Shown: positions 52,834 to 61,418, numbered from the stretch's first letter. The stretch is DNA of 64,000 nucleotides from Butyrivibrio sp. INlla18 (GCF_900103635.1 NZ_FMXK01000010.1:82824-146823); one strand, 5' to 3'. Notes: generated by a model not told the origin, from the letters alone. Translations and numbers: made by a program.

Positions 52834-53553
52834 TTAAAACGGATAATCAAGTCCATCGTTTGTAATAAATCTATGTCCCGTAAAGTCTTCACGTCTTTCT
52901 GCAAAGAGATCTTTTAATATCCCAGCTGCCTCATAAGAAGAAAGAGGTGCCGGATTATCCTCTTTTCCATCTGTCCTGATCCACCCTGGATGGACAGCAA
53001 ATATATTGACTTTCTTTTCGTCCCTTAACGTGTTAAAAAGGTTCATTGTTGCCATATTAAGTGCTGCCTTGCCCATTCCGTAATCTATCATGTTTGTCCT
53101 GTAGCACTTCTCAATGCTTCCTGCTTCTGATGAGATGTTCATTATCAGTGCAGTCCCTTCTGCCTTTGTCAGAAGCGGATAAAATGCCTTGATCACCCTC
53201 ATTGTGCCAACAGCAATGAGGTCTATGGTTCTAGGGATAAGGTCGAGATCTGCTTCAAAAAACCCCTTGTCACAGTCAGGTGAAACTCCGACTGCATTGT
53301 TTATCAGCGTATCAATATGGTCTACTTTTTCTGCTACTTCTTTTGCTGCCCTGTTTACAGATTCACTGTCCAGAATATCCATAGTTGCAACTATCAGCCT
53401 TTCGCCGTACTTTTCCTTAAGAGAATCTATATCTGAAGAAGGCTTTCTGACAGTAGCTATCACTATATCTCCAGCCTCAAGGTATCGGAGTACAAGATTA
53501 TAGCCAAGTGCATAACTCCGACCGGTTCCTGTTACCATTACAACATCTGCCAT
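52834..53553 (-). CDS. SDR-family oxidoreductase
   Basis: 239 residues. The nucleotide loop is unusual (TGTGRSYALG instead of TGxxxGIG). The active site Ser (ISSEAGS) and Tyr-Lys (DYGMGKAAL) are present, and NNAVG replaces NNAG. NAD(P)-dependent carbonyl reduction; substrate unknown. Confidence 0.88.
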   Translation of the reverse strand: MADVVMVTGTGRSYALGYNLVLRYLEAGDIVIATVRKPSSDIDSLKEKYGERLIVATMDILDSESVNRAAKEVAEKVDHIDTLINNAVGVSPDCDKGFFEADLDLIPRTIDLIAVGTMRVIKAFYPLLTKAEGTALIMNISSEAGSIEKCYRTNMIDYGMGKAALNMATMNLFNTLRDEKKVNIFAVHPGWIRTDGKEDNPAPLSSYEAAGILKDLFAERREDFTGHRFITNDGLDYPF

Positions 53554-53610
53554 ATGATCTGCCCACCTTTCATGAAAAAATATATACCAGAAACAACATC
53601 TCCTACATAT

Positions 53611-53919
53611 CTATATGATTATCCTTATAAGGAACATATATACAACAGTACCCAAAAGAATACTGAGAACAGTATTTCTTTTCCATGCCTGCATCCCAGC
53701 CACCATAACTACTGCTACCACCTCCGGTATACCATATGAACCTGATGTAAAAGACACATCCTTAAGGCAGTATATGACAAGGAATCCTATAGTTGCCTGT
53801 GGGAGTACCTTCCCAAGATAAGTAATGTATCTAGGAGTATTTTCCCCAAATATCAAAAAAGGAAGGAAACGCAGTGTCATGGTCGTAACTGCCATTAAAG
53901 CAATGAGTATCAACGCCAT
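53611..53919 (-). CDS. azlD: AzlD branched-chain amino acid exporter subunit
   Basis: 102 residues with three or four membrane segments and TMTLRFLPFLIFGENTPRYI, the AzlD signature. Exports branched-chain amino acids with AzlC. Overlaps the azlC stop by one base. Its partner is deleted internally, so the pair is probably inactive. Confidence 0.87.
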   Translation of the reverse strand: MALILIALMAVTTMTLRFLPFLIFGENTPRYITYLGKVLPQATIGFLVIYCLKDVSFTSGSYGIPEVVAVVMVAGMQAWKRNTVLSILLGTVVYMFLIRIII

Positions 53920-54233
53920 TATCTGTTACTCTCCTCCTTCTTTCTCATAAACGTAAGTACAAATGTTATCAGAAGCATAGCCGGTATCAAAAACTTCTCA
54001 GGACCTAATAATGCCAGGCACAGCATAGTGCAGATAAGCCCTGTCAGGAGCCCAACTCCAACATACTGCATTGAACCCGCGTATATAAAAAGACTCATTA
54101 TGAGCGCCCAAACCACACCGTATCCAGCATCACGAAGAAGAATTCCAAAACCGATTCCAAGGACTATATATCCTGCCATTACCGGCACTGACTTATAAAA
54201 CGCTTTAGTTACTGTTTCTGCTCTGCCCGCCAT
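53919..54233 (-). pseudogene. azlC: azlC with an in-frame internal deletion
   Basis: 104 residues against about 230 in the family. The N-terminus (SVPVMAGYIVLGIGFGILLR, then YAGSMQYVGVGLLTG) runs straight into the C-terminus (ICTMLCLALLGPEKFLIPAM). The middle four helices are gone with the frame kept. The start and stop are normal. Confidence 0.85.
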
Positions 54234-54295
54234 CTTTTATATTTGCCTTCTCTACTTGCATATATCAAAATTGTTCTGTATTATAAATCATACAA

Positions 54296-54318
54296 CTTGA
54301 AGTTAACTTTAACTCAAG
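54296..54318. promoter_or_regulatory. MerR-type operator, copy 1
   Basis: CTTGAAGTTAACTTTAAC then TCAAG, same as copy 2. On the minus strand a -10-like TATGATT follows. It could drive azlCD leftwards and the MerR relic rightwards. Confidence 0.7.
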
Positions 54319-54365
54319 CACTTTTGCTTTTTTATCATTTTTGTATAAATTATTTTTCGGAGGGA

Positions 54366-54494
54366 TCATGACCTATACTCATCAGGCTTCTGCCGGTCAT
54401 GTGCCTTCAATGCGCACTCTGTCAGGGCCAATTTGTAAACTCTGCAGCAAAAGAGCTTAGATCCTCTGGTCCATGAAAACTTTGCCATATCCAT
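54366..54494 (-). pseudogene. Short ORF with a strong ribosome site, probable gene remnant
   Basis: GAGGAGG and an ATG open 42 codons starting MDMAKFSWTRGSK, ending DRQKPDEYRS. No known protein matches. It lies opposite the MerR relic between two decayed genes, so it is probably the surviving N-terminus of a deleted enzyme. Confidence 0.35.
54368..54460 (+). pseudogene. MerR-like regulator remnant
   Basis: Behind operator 1, CGGAGGG and an ATG open MTYTHQASAGHVPS, reminiscent of the MerR start MTYTIxQxA. The leader is laid out like the one before the intact merR gene at 56222. Only 30 codons remain. Confidence 0.4.
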
Positions 54495-54504
54495 GTTTTC
54501 CTCC

Positions 54505-54909
54505 TCATTTCACAAGCTTTGAAAGTGTATCAAATAATTCCGGATACTCCTGTTTCATCCTTATGGGCTTACCTTCTGTATTAAGAAAAGCGTGTGACGA
54601 TGTACCCAGACATACAGTATTTCCATCCTTATCCATCATTTCATAGGCAAGGTGTAACTTAACTCCCTTGAACTCTTTTACAGAAACACCTATTGATACC
54701 TTATCTGAAAAGGTCGTTGTCTTCTTATAATCACAGGTCACACTTAAGACCGGAGAAATGATTCCCATTTCTTCGAGTCTGGCATAGTCCCAGCCTATCT
54801 GAGAAAGGAAATCCACCCTTGCCTCTTCCATCCATCTGATATAGTTGGAATGGTGGGTGATTCCCATCTTGTCTGTTTCGTAGTATTGCACTGTATGAAT
54901 GTAGTCCAT
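54505..54909 (-). CDS. Acyl-CoA thioesterase, YbgC/FadM-like
   Basis: 134 residues, hotdog fold. The start VQYYETDKMGITHHSNYIRW carries the catalytic Asp of the 4-hydroxybenzoyl-CoA thioesterase class (YETDxxGxxxHxxY). Hydrolyses acyl-CoA; substrate unknown. Confidence 0.92.
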   Translation of the reverse strand: MDYIHTVQYYETDKMGITHHSNYIRWMEEARVDFLSQIGWDYARLEEMGIISPVLSVTCDYKKTTTFSDKVSIGVSVKEFKGVKLHLAYEMMDKDGNTVCLGTSSHAFLNTEGKPIRMKQEYPELFDTLSKLVK

Positions 54910-54918
54910 GTCAAAACC

Positions 54919-55419
54919 TCACATTATTCTCTCGTAAGCAAGTCTTGGATCATTGTCCTCATAAACATAAATCGTACCGCAATGGGTAAATCCAAGTTTT
55001 CCCAGCATCCCCTGCATAACCTTGTTGTCCCCATGAGTGTCTATCCTAAGATGTCCACATTGTTCCAACGCCCACTTGATACAAAAGGATCCTATTCCCT
55101 TTTCAGAATCATCAGAAGCTATCCTGTGAACAACTCCGTACCGGTTATCTCCTATCCACTCGCCATCATCTATTGTCCGGTAAGTAGGTTCAATGTTTTC
55201 TCCCTGATTGAAAAAGAATGTTCCGACCACTTCTCCGTTCTCATTCTCACATACGTAGCTGCAGCCTTTCTCGATATCATCCCTGATTAGCTCCTCAGGA
55301 GGCCAGTTCCTTTTGCCCCACTGATTGGGATTTCCGTGCTCTGCCATAAACTTACGGGCATGAGCGTATATATCCATTACTCTTTCAATATCTTTCTCAG
55401 TTGTTTTCCTTATCTTCAT
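54919..55419 (-). CDS. GNAT N-acetyltransferase
   Basis: About 166 residues; MKIRKTTEKDIERVMDIYAH begins the GNAT fold, and HRIASDDSEKGIGSFCIKWA is the acetyl-CoA loop. Substrate unknown. The ATG at 55419 starts the first strand; seven upstream codons are in the SDR relic. No clear ribosome site, so coupling to the relic's translation may matter. Confidence 0.87.
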   Translation of the reverse strand: MKIRKTTEKDIERVMDIYAHARKFMAEHGNPNQWGKRNWPPEELIRDDIEKGCSYVCENENGEVVGTFFFNQGENIEPTYRTIDDGEWIGDNRYGVVHRIASDDSEKGIGSFCIKWALEQCGHLRIDTHGDNKVMQGMLGKLGFTHCGTIYVYEDNDPRLAYERIM

Positions 55420-55610
55420 ATGTCCAACCATGTTCGCCATGATATATCATCAGTCTGGTCATTCCGCCATCTATACAGATGTTTTCTCCGGTGATAAATC
55501 CTGCTTTATCGGAGCACAGGAACATTACCATCTCTGCAATATCCTCAACCTTTCCAGCCAGGCTCACGGCCATTGCCTTGCCAATCCCATGCTCATTTTC
55601 AGACCATGTA
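55397..55610 (-). pseudogene. SDR oxidoreductase with its middle deleted
   Basis: One frame reads HGIGKAMAVSLAGKVEDIAE and continues through MFLCSDKAGFITGENICIDG. The first part is the N-terminal NAD loop (GIGxAxAxxLA) and the rest is the C-terminal IxGexixvDGG ending; the catalytic Tyr-Lys region is lost. Ends inside the GNAT start. Confidence 0.78.
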
Positions 55611-55612
55611 GC

Positions 55613-56044
55613 TTAATAGTGAATGACTGAATCGTCTATATCAGATACTTTTGCAAATCCAGTACAGCTCATCAGGTATCTGAGCTCATCTCCTACATGG
55701 TTTATGAAGTCACGCACTCCGCTTACACCGCCTGTTTCAAGTGAAGGCAGCATGGAACGCCCCACAGCAGCTGCGTATCTTTGTGCCCAGGATCTCAGCG
55801 CATTCATCCACAAACTCTTCTGCATTAAAATATCTGTCGATGGAATTGATCATGTTTATGACATCCATATGAACAGCGAACCTGTCTCTATCGATCTCAT
55901 CAATAAGTTTCGCATAATCCTTTGGACTTGTGGGAATCATCCAGGGCATCGGCTCCAGCTATTACCTGCATTTTCGCAGGATGTCTTAATATCCAGGCTA
56001 AGACCAAACCCAAACTTTGGCATGTCGTTTAAGTTTATTGCCAT
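55613..56044 (-). pseudogene. Chimera of three enzyme fragments
   Basis: From the promoter side: a well-started aldo-keto reductase N-terminus (GGAGG, MAINLNDMPKFGFGL); after one frame change the AKR C-terminal piece AWILRHPAKMQVIAGA; then an isomerase-type piece MIPTSPKDYAKLIDEIDRDR and AVHMDVINMINSIDRYF; then, out of frame, the end of an FMN-dependent dehydrogenase (VGRSMLPSLETGGVSGVRDF, LRYLMSCTGFAKVSDIDDSV). Each piece keeps its order and strand, as if an operon had collapsed. Confidence 0.7.
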
Positions 56045-56139
56045 AGAAAACCTCCTTCTCCAAGTTAACCCTTATGTACTTGCTGGTTTGCCAACCCACT
56101 TGCACGTACTTTAATTGTCCTGTATCATATATCATACAT

Positions 56140-56162
56140 CTTGAAGTTAACTTTAACTCAAG
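56140..56162. promoter_or_regulatory. MerR-type operator, copy 2
   Basis: CTTGAAGTTAACTTTAAC then TCAAG, between merR and the collapsed operon. On the minus strand TATGATATATGAT follows at -10 spacing, as in MerR activators. Confidence 0.75.
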
Positions 56163-56221
56163 CGGTTTTTCTTGCTTTATACATTTTTCATTTTGATTAT
56201 TATTTTATTGGAGGAATTATA

Positions 56222-56620
56222 ATGTATACAATCACTGATCTGTCAAAACAGTTCAATCTGCCCGCTTCAACCATTCGATATTATGAAAAGATCGGATTAT
56301 TGGAAAACGTTGAGCACGTAAACTCGCGAAGATTCTACGATGATTCACATATAGACCGCTTAAATGCTATAGAATGTTTCAAAAAAGCTCTGCTTCCCCT
56401 GGACGAGATCAGGCTTTTCTTCACTTACGAAAAAGATATGGAGTCCAATTCCGAAAAAATCCTGGAAATGATGAAGACACAGGAAGCAAAGACCATTGAA
56501 TCAATGGAAGCTCTGCAGGCCGGTCTTGAGCATCTACAGAAAAAAATCCGCTTCTACACTCTGGTCAGTGAAGCGGTAAAAAATAAGACACCTCTCCCCA
56601 AATGGAGTGATGTCTTATAA
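56222..56620 (+). CDS. MerR-family regulator, AdhR/NmlR-like
   Basis: 132 residues. HTH: YTITDLSKQFNLPASTIRYY then EKIGLL and NSRRFYDD; a coiled-coil dimer helix follows. Aldehyde-responsive AdhR/NmlR regulators have this size and recognise CTTGAxTTxxCT-type palindromes. Three such operators lie in this region, one before its own gene. Cys is absent in the C-terminal segment, so any aldehyde sensing would be indirect. ATG at 56222 follows TGGAGG. Confidence 0.9.
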   Translation: MYTITDLSKQFNLPASTIRYYEKIGLLENVEHVNSRRFYDDSHIDRLNAIECFKKALLPLDEIRLFFTYEKDMESNSEKILEMMKTQEAKTIESMEALQAGLEHLQKKIRFYTLVSEAVKNKTPLPKWSDVL

Positions 56621-56625
56621 AATGG

Positions 56626-57552
56626 TCATTCGTAATCAAAGGACCCATCATTCTTTTCTTCAAGTGCCTTTATCATATGATACGTAAATTCATTATAGGG
56701 CGTGGGGATTCCGAGTTCCTTTCCCATGCGTATAAGAGTACCGGAAAACATATCGACTTCTGTATGTCGCCCGGCATCCAGATCCTGCAGGGTTGAATAT
56801 CTCGCTTTCTTGGAAACCTTCGATCCTCTGAAGGATGAAGAATCAGCTTTAGATATATCTATTCCCTTCGCTTCTGCAATAGCATCCAGTTCTTTTACAA
56901 GTCCTTCCCTGATGGCTGCAACGTGTTCACTATCGCTGTACGCACCTACTCCAACTCCGAGCATTGCCTGGGGCTGATTATTACCCACATTCAGCCTGAA
57001 CTTGCTCCATATTTCTGACCAAATCACATCTGTTTCTCTGTAATGAAGTCCGGTTCCTTCAAATAGTCTGGCCAGAGCCTTGGTTCTTTCTGTGCTTTTC
57101 CCATCTTTTTCTCCGTATACAATTCCTATTGTGGAATCCGGATCAAAATAGACTCTGTTTTCTCTTCTTTCTGATGCGACCTTGATAAGCGACGGCACTA
57201 TATGACTTTCACCAATTTCAGAAGCTATCACCTCCTCACTGTCAACGCCATTCATAAGACTCATCACTACAGTATGCTCATCCACGATCTCTTTTATATC
57301 TGAAACGGCCGACTGCAATGCATTATATTTTACCGCCACAATAACAAGATCTGCTCCACATGCCTCTGAAGGAGTCTTCACAGCCGGCTTGAATAGATCA
57401 TCATTTATGAAAAAGCCGTCTCTCTCAAATCTTTCCTTGCGCTTGCCTGATGCAATTACAGAAAGCTCTATATTCTCCTTTTGAGAAAACCCCCACAGGA
57501 TATAGCATCCCACCGCTCCTGCACCGATTATTACTACCTTCTTAAATTCCAT
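56626..57552 (-). CDS. Ketopantoate reductase-family protein
   Basis: About 308 residues with the Rossmann GAGAVGCYILWGF, the conserved region IVAVKYNALQSAVSDIKEIV, and the catalytic Lys in EIWSKFRLNVGNNQ. The 2-dehydropantoate 2-reductase family; the true substrate may be another keto acid because no pan genes are near. ATG at 57552 is preferred over a TTG five codons upstream. Confidence 0.87.
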   Translation of the reverse strand: MEFKKVVIIGAGAVGCYILWGFSQKENIELSVIASGKRKERFERDGFFINDDLFKPAVKTPSEACGADLVIVAVKYNALQSAVSDIKEIVDEHTVVMSLMNGVDSEEVIASEIGESHIVPSLIKVASERRENRVYFDPDSTIGIVYGEKDGKSTERTKALARLFEGTGLHYRETDVIWSEIWSKFRLNVGNNQPQAMLGVGVGAYSDSEHVAAIREGLVKELDAIAEAKGIDISKADSSSFRGSKVSKKARYSTLQDLDAGRHTEVDMFSGTLIRMGKELGIPTPYNEFTYHMIKALEEKNDGSFDYE

Positions 57553-57570
57553 TTTGCCTGTCTTCAATCA

Positions 57571-58197
57571 TTATTTTCCATCAGGGAAACTTGTAAATGC
57601 ATTTCTCTCCACTTCCGGGAGGCCGTACTTCTCCTTCGCATCTGCAAATGCCTTTATCATGAACGCCATATTCCTTGCAAGATTCCTCATTGTCTGCAGC
57701 CCTTCAAGATCCTTCTTTACATCCTCAGCAGTAAAACCATGAACCTGGTTCCAGTATGTGCTGGAAGCGACTGGCATTCCGCCTATAGTAAAATATTTAT
57801 TGAGCACATCAAAAGTTGCTGTATTTCCGCCTCTTCTGCAGCTCACGACAGCAGCACCTACCTTCATCTGCTTGGAGAAAGATGTGCTGTAAAAGAGCCT
57901 GTCCATAAATGAAAGGATTGTTCCATTAGGAGAGCTGTAATAAACAGGGCTTCCCACAACAAGACCGTCTGCCATTTCAAACTTTTCAGCAACTTCATTC
58001 ACAAGATCATTAACAACGCACTTGCCGTTCTTCTCACAGTATCCGCAGGAAACACATCCTCTGATGTCCTTGTTTCCAACATGGATGACCTCAGTCTCTA
58101 TTCCTTCTTCTTTGAAAATCTTTACCATCTCATCAAGTGCTGTAGCTGTGCAGCCATCTGCCTTTGGACTGCCGTTGAGTAATAATACCTTTGCCAT
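57571..58197 (-). CDS. NADPH-dependent FMN reductase / flavodoxin-like protein
   Basis: About 208 residues. LLNGSPKADGCTATALDEM binds the FMN phosphate; CVSCGYCEKNGKCV adds a Cys cluster typical of iron-sulfur flavoproteins; GSPVYYSSPNGTILSFMDRL completes the site. GAGGAG precedes the ATG at 58197. Preceded by a MerR-type operator, so part of that regulon. Confidence 0.9.
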   Translation of the reverse strand: MAKVLLLNGSPKADGCTATALDEMVKIFKEEGIETEVIHVGNKDIRGCVSCGYCEKNGKCVVNDLVNEVAEKFEMADGLVVGSPVYYSSPNGTILSFMDRLFYSTSFSKQMKVGAAVVSCRRGGNTATFDVLNKYFTIGGMPVASSTYWNQVHGFTAEDVKKDLEGLQTMRNLARNMAFMIKAFADAKEKYGLPEVERNAFTSFPDGK

Positions 58198-58371
58198 TTG
58201 AAATCTCCTCTTCATTTAAAATCTTATACATCATCAGGTTTCGAATCTGTCAATTATTGTTTCTGCTACATAGTCTGCCTTCAATTCGCCGAGCTTTTTA
58301 AAATGGTCTTTAGTCCCATGCTCAGTTATTGCCTCAGCGCTCTCCCTTCTCATCCAATACTAATCATATAT

Positions 58372-58394
58372 CTTAAAGTCGACTTCAACTCAAG
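58372..58394. promoter_or_regulatory. MerR-type operator, copy 3
   Basis: CTTAAAGTCGACTTCAAC then TCAAG. On the minus strand TATATGATT follows, giving a promoter for the flavodoxin-like reductase. Confidence 0.68.
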
Positions 58395-58427
58395 CAATTT
58401 TGAAATTTTCGAAGATTCGAATTAAAA

Positions 58428-58461
58428 CAAGACACCACCTCAAAAAAAGAGGTGATGCCTG
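58428..58461 (-). terminator. Terminator after the alpha/beta hydrolase
   Basis: AGGCATCACCTC and GAGGTGGTGTCT pair on the minus strand, with a T-run in the loop and after. Confidence 0.65.
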
Positions 58462-58473
58462 TATGTATTGCTT

Positions 58474-59451
58474 TTACAAAGAATCAATAAAACTGAATAC
58501 TTTCTGAAAATACAGATTAGGATTCAAATACAATGACTGCCCATGGCCTGCCCCTTCCACAACATAAATATCCTTCTGTGTCGGGCATGCTTCATAGAGA
58601 CTGTAGACCATATCGGTGTTCACAAAATTGTCCTCAGATCCATGTATAAAGAAAATTGGTATATTTGTCTTCTTTACCTGCTCAATAGCAGATGCTTCCT
58701 GGAATGAATACCCCGCTCTAATCTTTGAAATAGCACTGGCTGTATAGAGAATCGGGAACTGGGATATATGGAAAAGATATCTCGCTTCATCCGTGAACTC
58801 GTCCCAAACGGAGGTATATCCACAGTCATCAATGATAGCCTTCACATTCTCAGGAAGGTCTTCCCCCGAAGTCATCATCACAGTTGCTCCACCCATGGAT
58901 ACACCATGAAGTACGATCTCCGCCTGCGGATCCAGGTCGAGGACATAATATATCCAGAGCTTTACGTCTTCTTTATCAAGCCAGCCCATTCCAATGAGTT
59001 TTCCTTCACTGTCCCCATGGGAACGCATGTCCGGAGTCAGGATATTGTAGCCTTTCTCTGCATAGTATCTGGCATAGGAGTACATGTGCTGGCGCTTTCC
59101 TGTATAACCATGGATTGCAATGAGCCATTTATGGCTATTTGAATCTGTATTGAAGATGTTTCCTACAAGATCCAGACCATCACCTGACTTAATGGAAACC
59201 ACTGTCTTTTTTGCAGAATCCACCCATTCATCTGTGAGTTTACTGATTGTCTCCCACACTTTGTTCACAGTGATCTGTGTATCCTCTGTAGTAGTCGGTG
59301 TTGGAGCCACGGCCACTCCTGAAGCTGATGCCCTCGAAAGAGCAAAAGAGACCAGGTAGTTACCGGCAAACAGATCTAGTGCCACCAGTGCAACTACAGC
59401 AATTATCACAATCCTTTTTATTATGGTGCTACGTTTTGATTTCTTACTCAT
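58474..59451 (-). CDS. Membrane-anchored alpha/beta hydrolase
   Basis: 325 residues with an N-terminal membrane helix (12-36). Nucleophile Ser in GVSMGG, acidic residue in HGSEDNFVNTD, His in GAGHGQS. Probably faces outside and hydrolyses esters or peptides; substrate unknown. Confidence 0.88.
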   Translation of the reverse strand: MSKKSKRSTIIKRIVIIAVVALVALDLFAGNYLVSFALSRASASGVAVAPTPTTTEDTQITVNKVWETISKLTDEWVDSAKKTVVSIKSGDGLDLVGNIFNTDSNSHKWLIAIHGYTGKRQHMYSYARYYAEKGYNILTPDMRSHGDSEGKLIGMGWLDKEDVKLWIYYVLDLDPQAEIVLHGVSMGGATVMMTSGEDLPENVKAIIDDCGYTSVWDEFTDEARYLFHISQFPILYTASAISKIRAGYSFQEASAIEQVKKTNIPIFFIHGSEDNFVNTDMVYSLYEACPTQKDIYVVEGAGHGQSLYLNPNLYFQKVFSFIDSL

Positions 59452-59483
59452 TTACCTGTACTCCTATGTGCGTACATCAGCCC

Positions 59484-60030
59484 TCAAAGAAGAGCTTTGA
59501 TGCATGCCTCAACATCTGCCACATCAGCTGTAGGCTCGAAGCGGGCAACCACGTTACCTTCCCGGTCTACTACAAACTTGGTAAAGTTCCACTTAATATC
59601 AGGCTTCTTGTCCCAGTCAGGGTCAGCTTCAGCAAACATCTTTTCAAGTACTTCTCTGTACTGATGATCCTGAAAGCCTTCAAATCCCTTCTGAGACTTG
59701 AGATATGTATAAAGCGGAAGTTCATTCTCTCCGTTTACATCTGCCTTTTTCATCTGCGGGAATGTTGTATTGCAATGAAGGGTACAGAAATCATGGATCT
59801 CATCATCAGTTCCAGGAGCCTGGCCGCCAAACTGGTTGCATGGTATATCCAGAACCTCAAGTCCTTTGTCATGGTAATTCTCATATAGCTCTTCTATCGG
59901 CTTGTACTGAGGTGTAAATCCGCAGCCTGTAGCCGTGTTAACAACAAGAATTACCTTTCACTTGTAATCAGCAAGATCAAGCTCTTCTCCGGTCCCTGTA
60001 GTCACTTTGTAATCGTAGATTATTCCTTTA
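59484..60030 (-). pseudogene. Glutathione peroxidase, inactivated by nonsense mutation and start loss
   Basis: The frame is a full peroxidase (NTATGCGFTPQYKPIEELYE, IPCNQFGGQAPG, KWNFTKF-like end), but TGA at 59958-59960 replaces the Gly of DYKGK in the intact paralogue at 63164. The TGA is not at the Cys/Sec position (that is TGC in TATGCGF), so selenocysteine is excluded. No ATG, GTG or TTG start follows the ribosome site either. The C-terminal 89 residues remain open. Confidence 0.87.
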
Positions 60031-60050
60031 GTCCTCCTTGTTCAAAATCA

Positions 60051-60443
60051 TCAGATATATTTCTTTGCAAATTTAACTGCTTCATCCCTGCCTCCATCAA
60101 CAGCCTTGCTCTTGAAGTACAGGGTATCACTTTCAACAGGAATGCCCTTCTCAGAAAGTGCATTCTTTATAAGATCCAGTGCATGTTTTGACAGCCATGA
60201 TGTTGAAAATACAACAGCCCTACCAACCATATCTGCAGACAGTGTCTTTAAATACTGCTTCAGGTTGTCATCAATGCCATAAGCATAGAGTGCTCCACCT
60301 ATAAAAAGGACATCTGCCTTCTCAGAAATTGCTGCATCCTTGGAATCCACTGAAACAGCACTTACTCCTGCTGCTTCCGCAATATACTCTGCGACTTTCT
60401 TTGTGTTACCTGACCTTGAGTAGTACCTTACTGCTACGCTCAT
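60051..60443 (-). CDS. Flavodoxin-like protein
   Basis: 130 residues: VRYYSRSGNTKKVAEYIAEA binds the FMN phosphate and GGALYAYGIDDNLKQYL supplies a ring-stacking loop. Likely electron carrier or reductase. GGAGG precedes the ATG. Confidence 0.87.
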   Translation of the reverse strand: MSVAVRYYSRSGNTKKVAEYIAEAAGVSAVSVDSKDAAISEKADVLFIGGALYAYGIDDNLKQYLKTLSADMVGRAVVFSTSWLSKHALDLIKNALSEKGIPVESDTLYFKSKAVDGGRDEAVKFAKKYI

Positions 60444-60489
60444 GACATCCTCCTTAGTTATATTTCTATTTTATATTTTGTTACATTTA

Positions 60490-60501
60490 ATTGTGTACAA
60501 T
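60490..60501. promoter_or_regulatory. Palindrome upstream of the flavodoxin-like gene
   Basis: ATTGTGTACAAT: 5-bp inverted repeat with GT centre, beside a TATAAT -10. Possible operator. Confidence 0.4.
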
Positions 60502-60519
60502 GTTTATTATAATACCATC

Positions 60520-60563
60520 CCACAAAAAATCAAGCCTCCAACTTTATAAAAAGTTGAAGGCTA
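60520..60563 (-). terminator. Terminator after the ferredoxin gene
   Basis: AGCCTCCAACTTT/AAAGTTGAAGGCT stem (one mismatch), followed on the minus strand by ATTTTTT. Confidence 0.75.
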
Positions 60564-60647
60564 ATCTTAATTCAGCAAAAAGAGCATTACATTCAGTATA
60601 AACTCACTTATATCAAAAGCCCATGAAATATATGCTTACTGGGAAAT

Positions 60648-61418
60648 TTAATCAAGTATCTCACCATTTCTGGAGATTGTCACAACCTGCCAAGGAAGAA
60701 ACTTTCCGCTATTCTTTATTGCATTCTCTGCAGCTCTCTGCAGCCCTCCGCAGCATGGAACCTCCATTCTTACTATGGTCACGCTGACAATATCGTTGTT
60801 TGAAATGATCTGCGTAAGTTTCTCAGTATAGTCGCCTTCGTCAAGTTTCGGGCATCCAATCATTGTAACCTTGCCCTTCATAAATTCCTCATGCATGTTA
60901 GCGTAGGCGTATGCTGTGCAGTCAGCTGCAATAAGGAGCTTGGCCCCATTATAAAAGTCTGCCTGCGTTGGAAGGAGCTTTATCTGGCATGGCCACTGCA
61001 TCAGTCTTGATGGATGAGTGCTCATTCTTGATATCATGTCCTGTCCGGAATCAGTGTCTTCCTGATTGCCACTCTTAAGTGTCATAAACCTTGAACCGGG
61101 GCATCCATGCCCTGCAGCGTGTTGTTCCATTTCTTTCATCATCTTGTTTTCGCACTGATGCATATCTTTTACCAATCCTTTCTTCTCCTGTGCTGCCTTT
61201 ACTGCTGCTTCGTCATACGCAGGCGCTTCTCTTTCTTCAAAAGAGATTGCTCCCATTGGGCATCCCGGCAGACAGTCCCCAAATCCATCACAGAAGTTCT
61301 CTCTTACCAGTTTTGCCTTTCCATTCACAATATCAATGGCTCCTTCATGACATGCGTTTGCGCAGATACCGCAGCCGTTACACTTTCCTTCATCGATTTT
61401 TATTATCTTTCTTACCAT
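60648..61418 (-). CDS. 2[4Fe-4S] ferredoxin-domain protein
   Basis: 256 residues. Cluster motifs CNGCGICANACHEGA and CDGFGDCLPGCPMGA near the N-terminus; the second has the spaced-out first Cys of the 'CDGxGxC' type. The C-terminal half has CCGG and no cluster motif. Electron carrier or reductase subunit with unknown partner. The ATG one codon upstream is equally possible. Confidence 0.87.
   Translation of the reverse strand: MVRKIIKIDEGKCNGCGICANACHEGAIDIVNGKAKLVRENFCDGFGDCLPGCPMGAISFEEREAPAYDEAAVKAAQEKKGLVKDMHQCENKMMKEMEQHAAGHGCPGSRFMTLKSGNQEDTDSGQDMISRMSTHPSRLMQWPCQIKLLPTQADFYNGAKLLIAADCTAYAYANMHEEFMKGKVTMIGCPKLDEGDYTEKLTQIISNNDIVSVTIVRMEVPCCGGLQRAAENAIKNSGKFLPWQVVTISRNGEILD

Noticed and set aside
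59958..59960. In-frame TGA read as selenocysteine
   Set aside because: It replaces a Gly before the active site; the peroxidatic position is an ordinary Cys codon, and the start codon is missing too.
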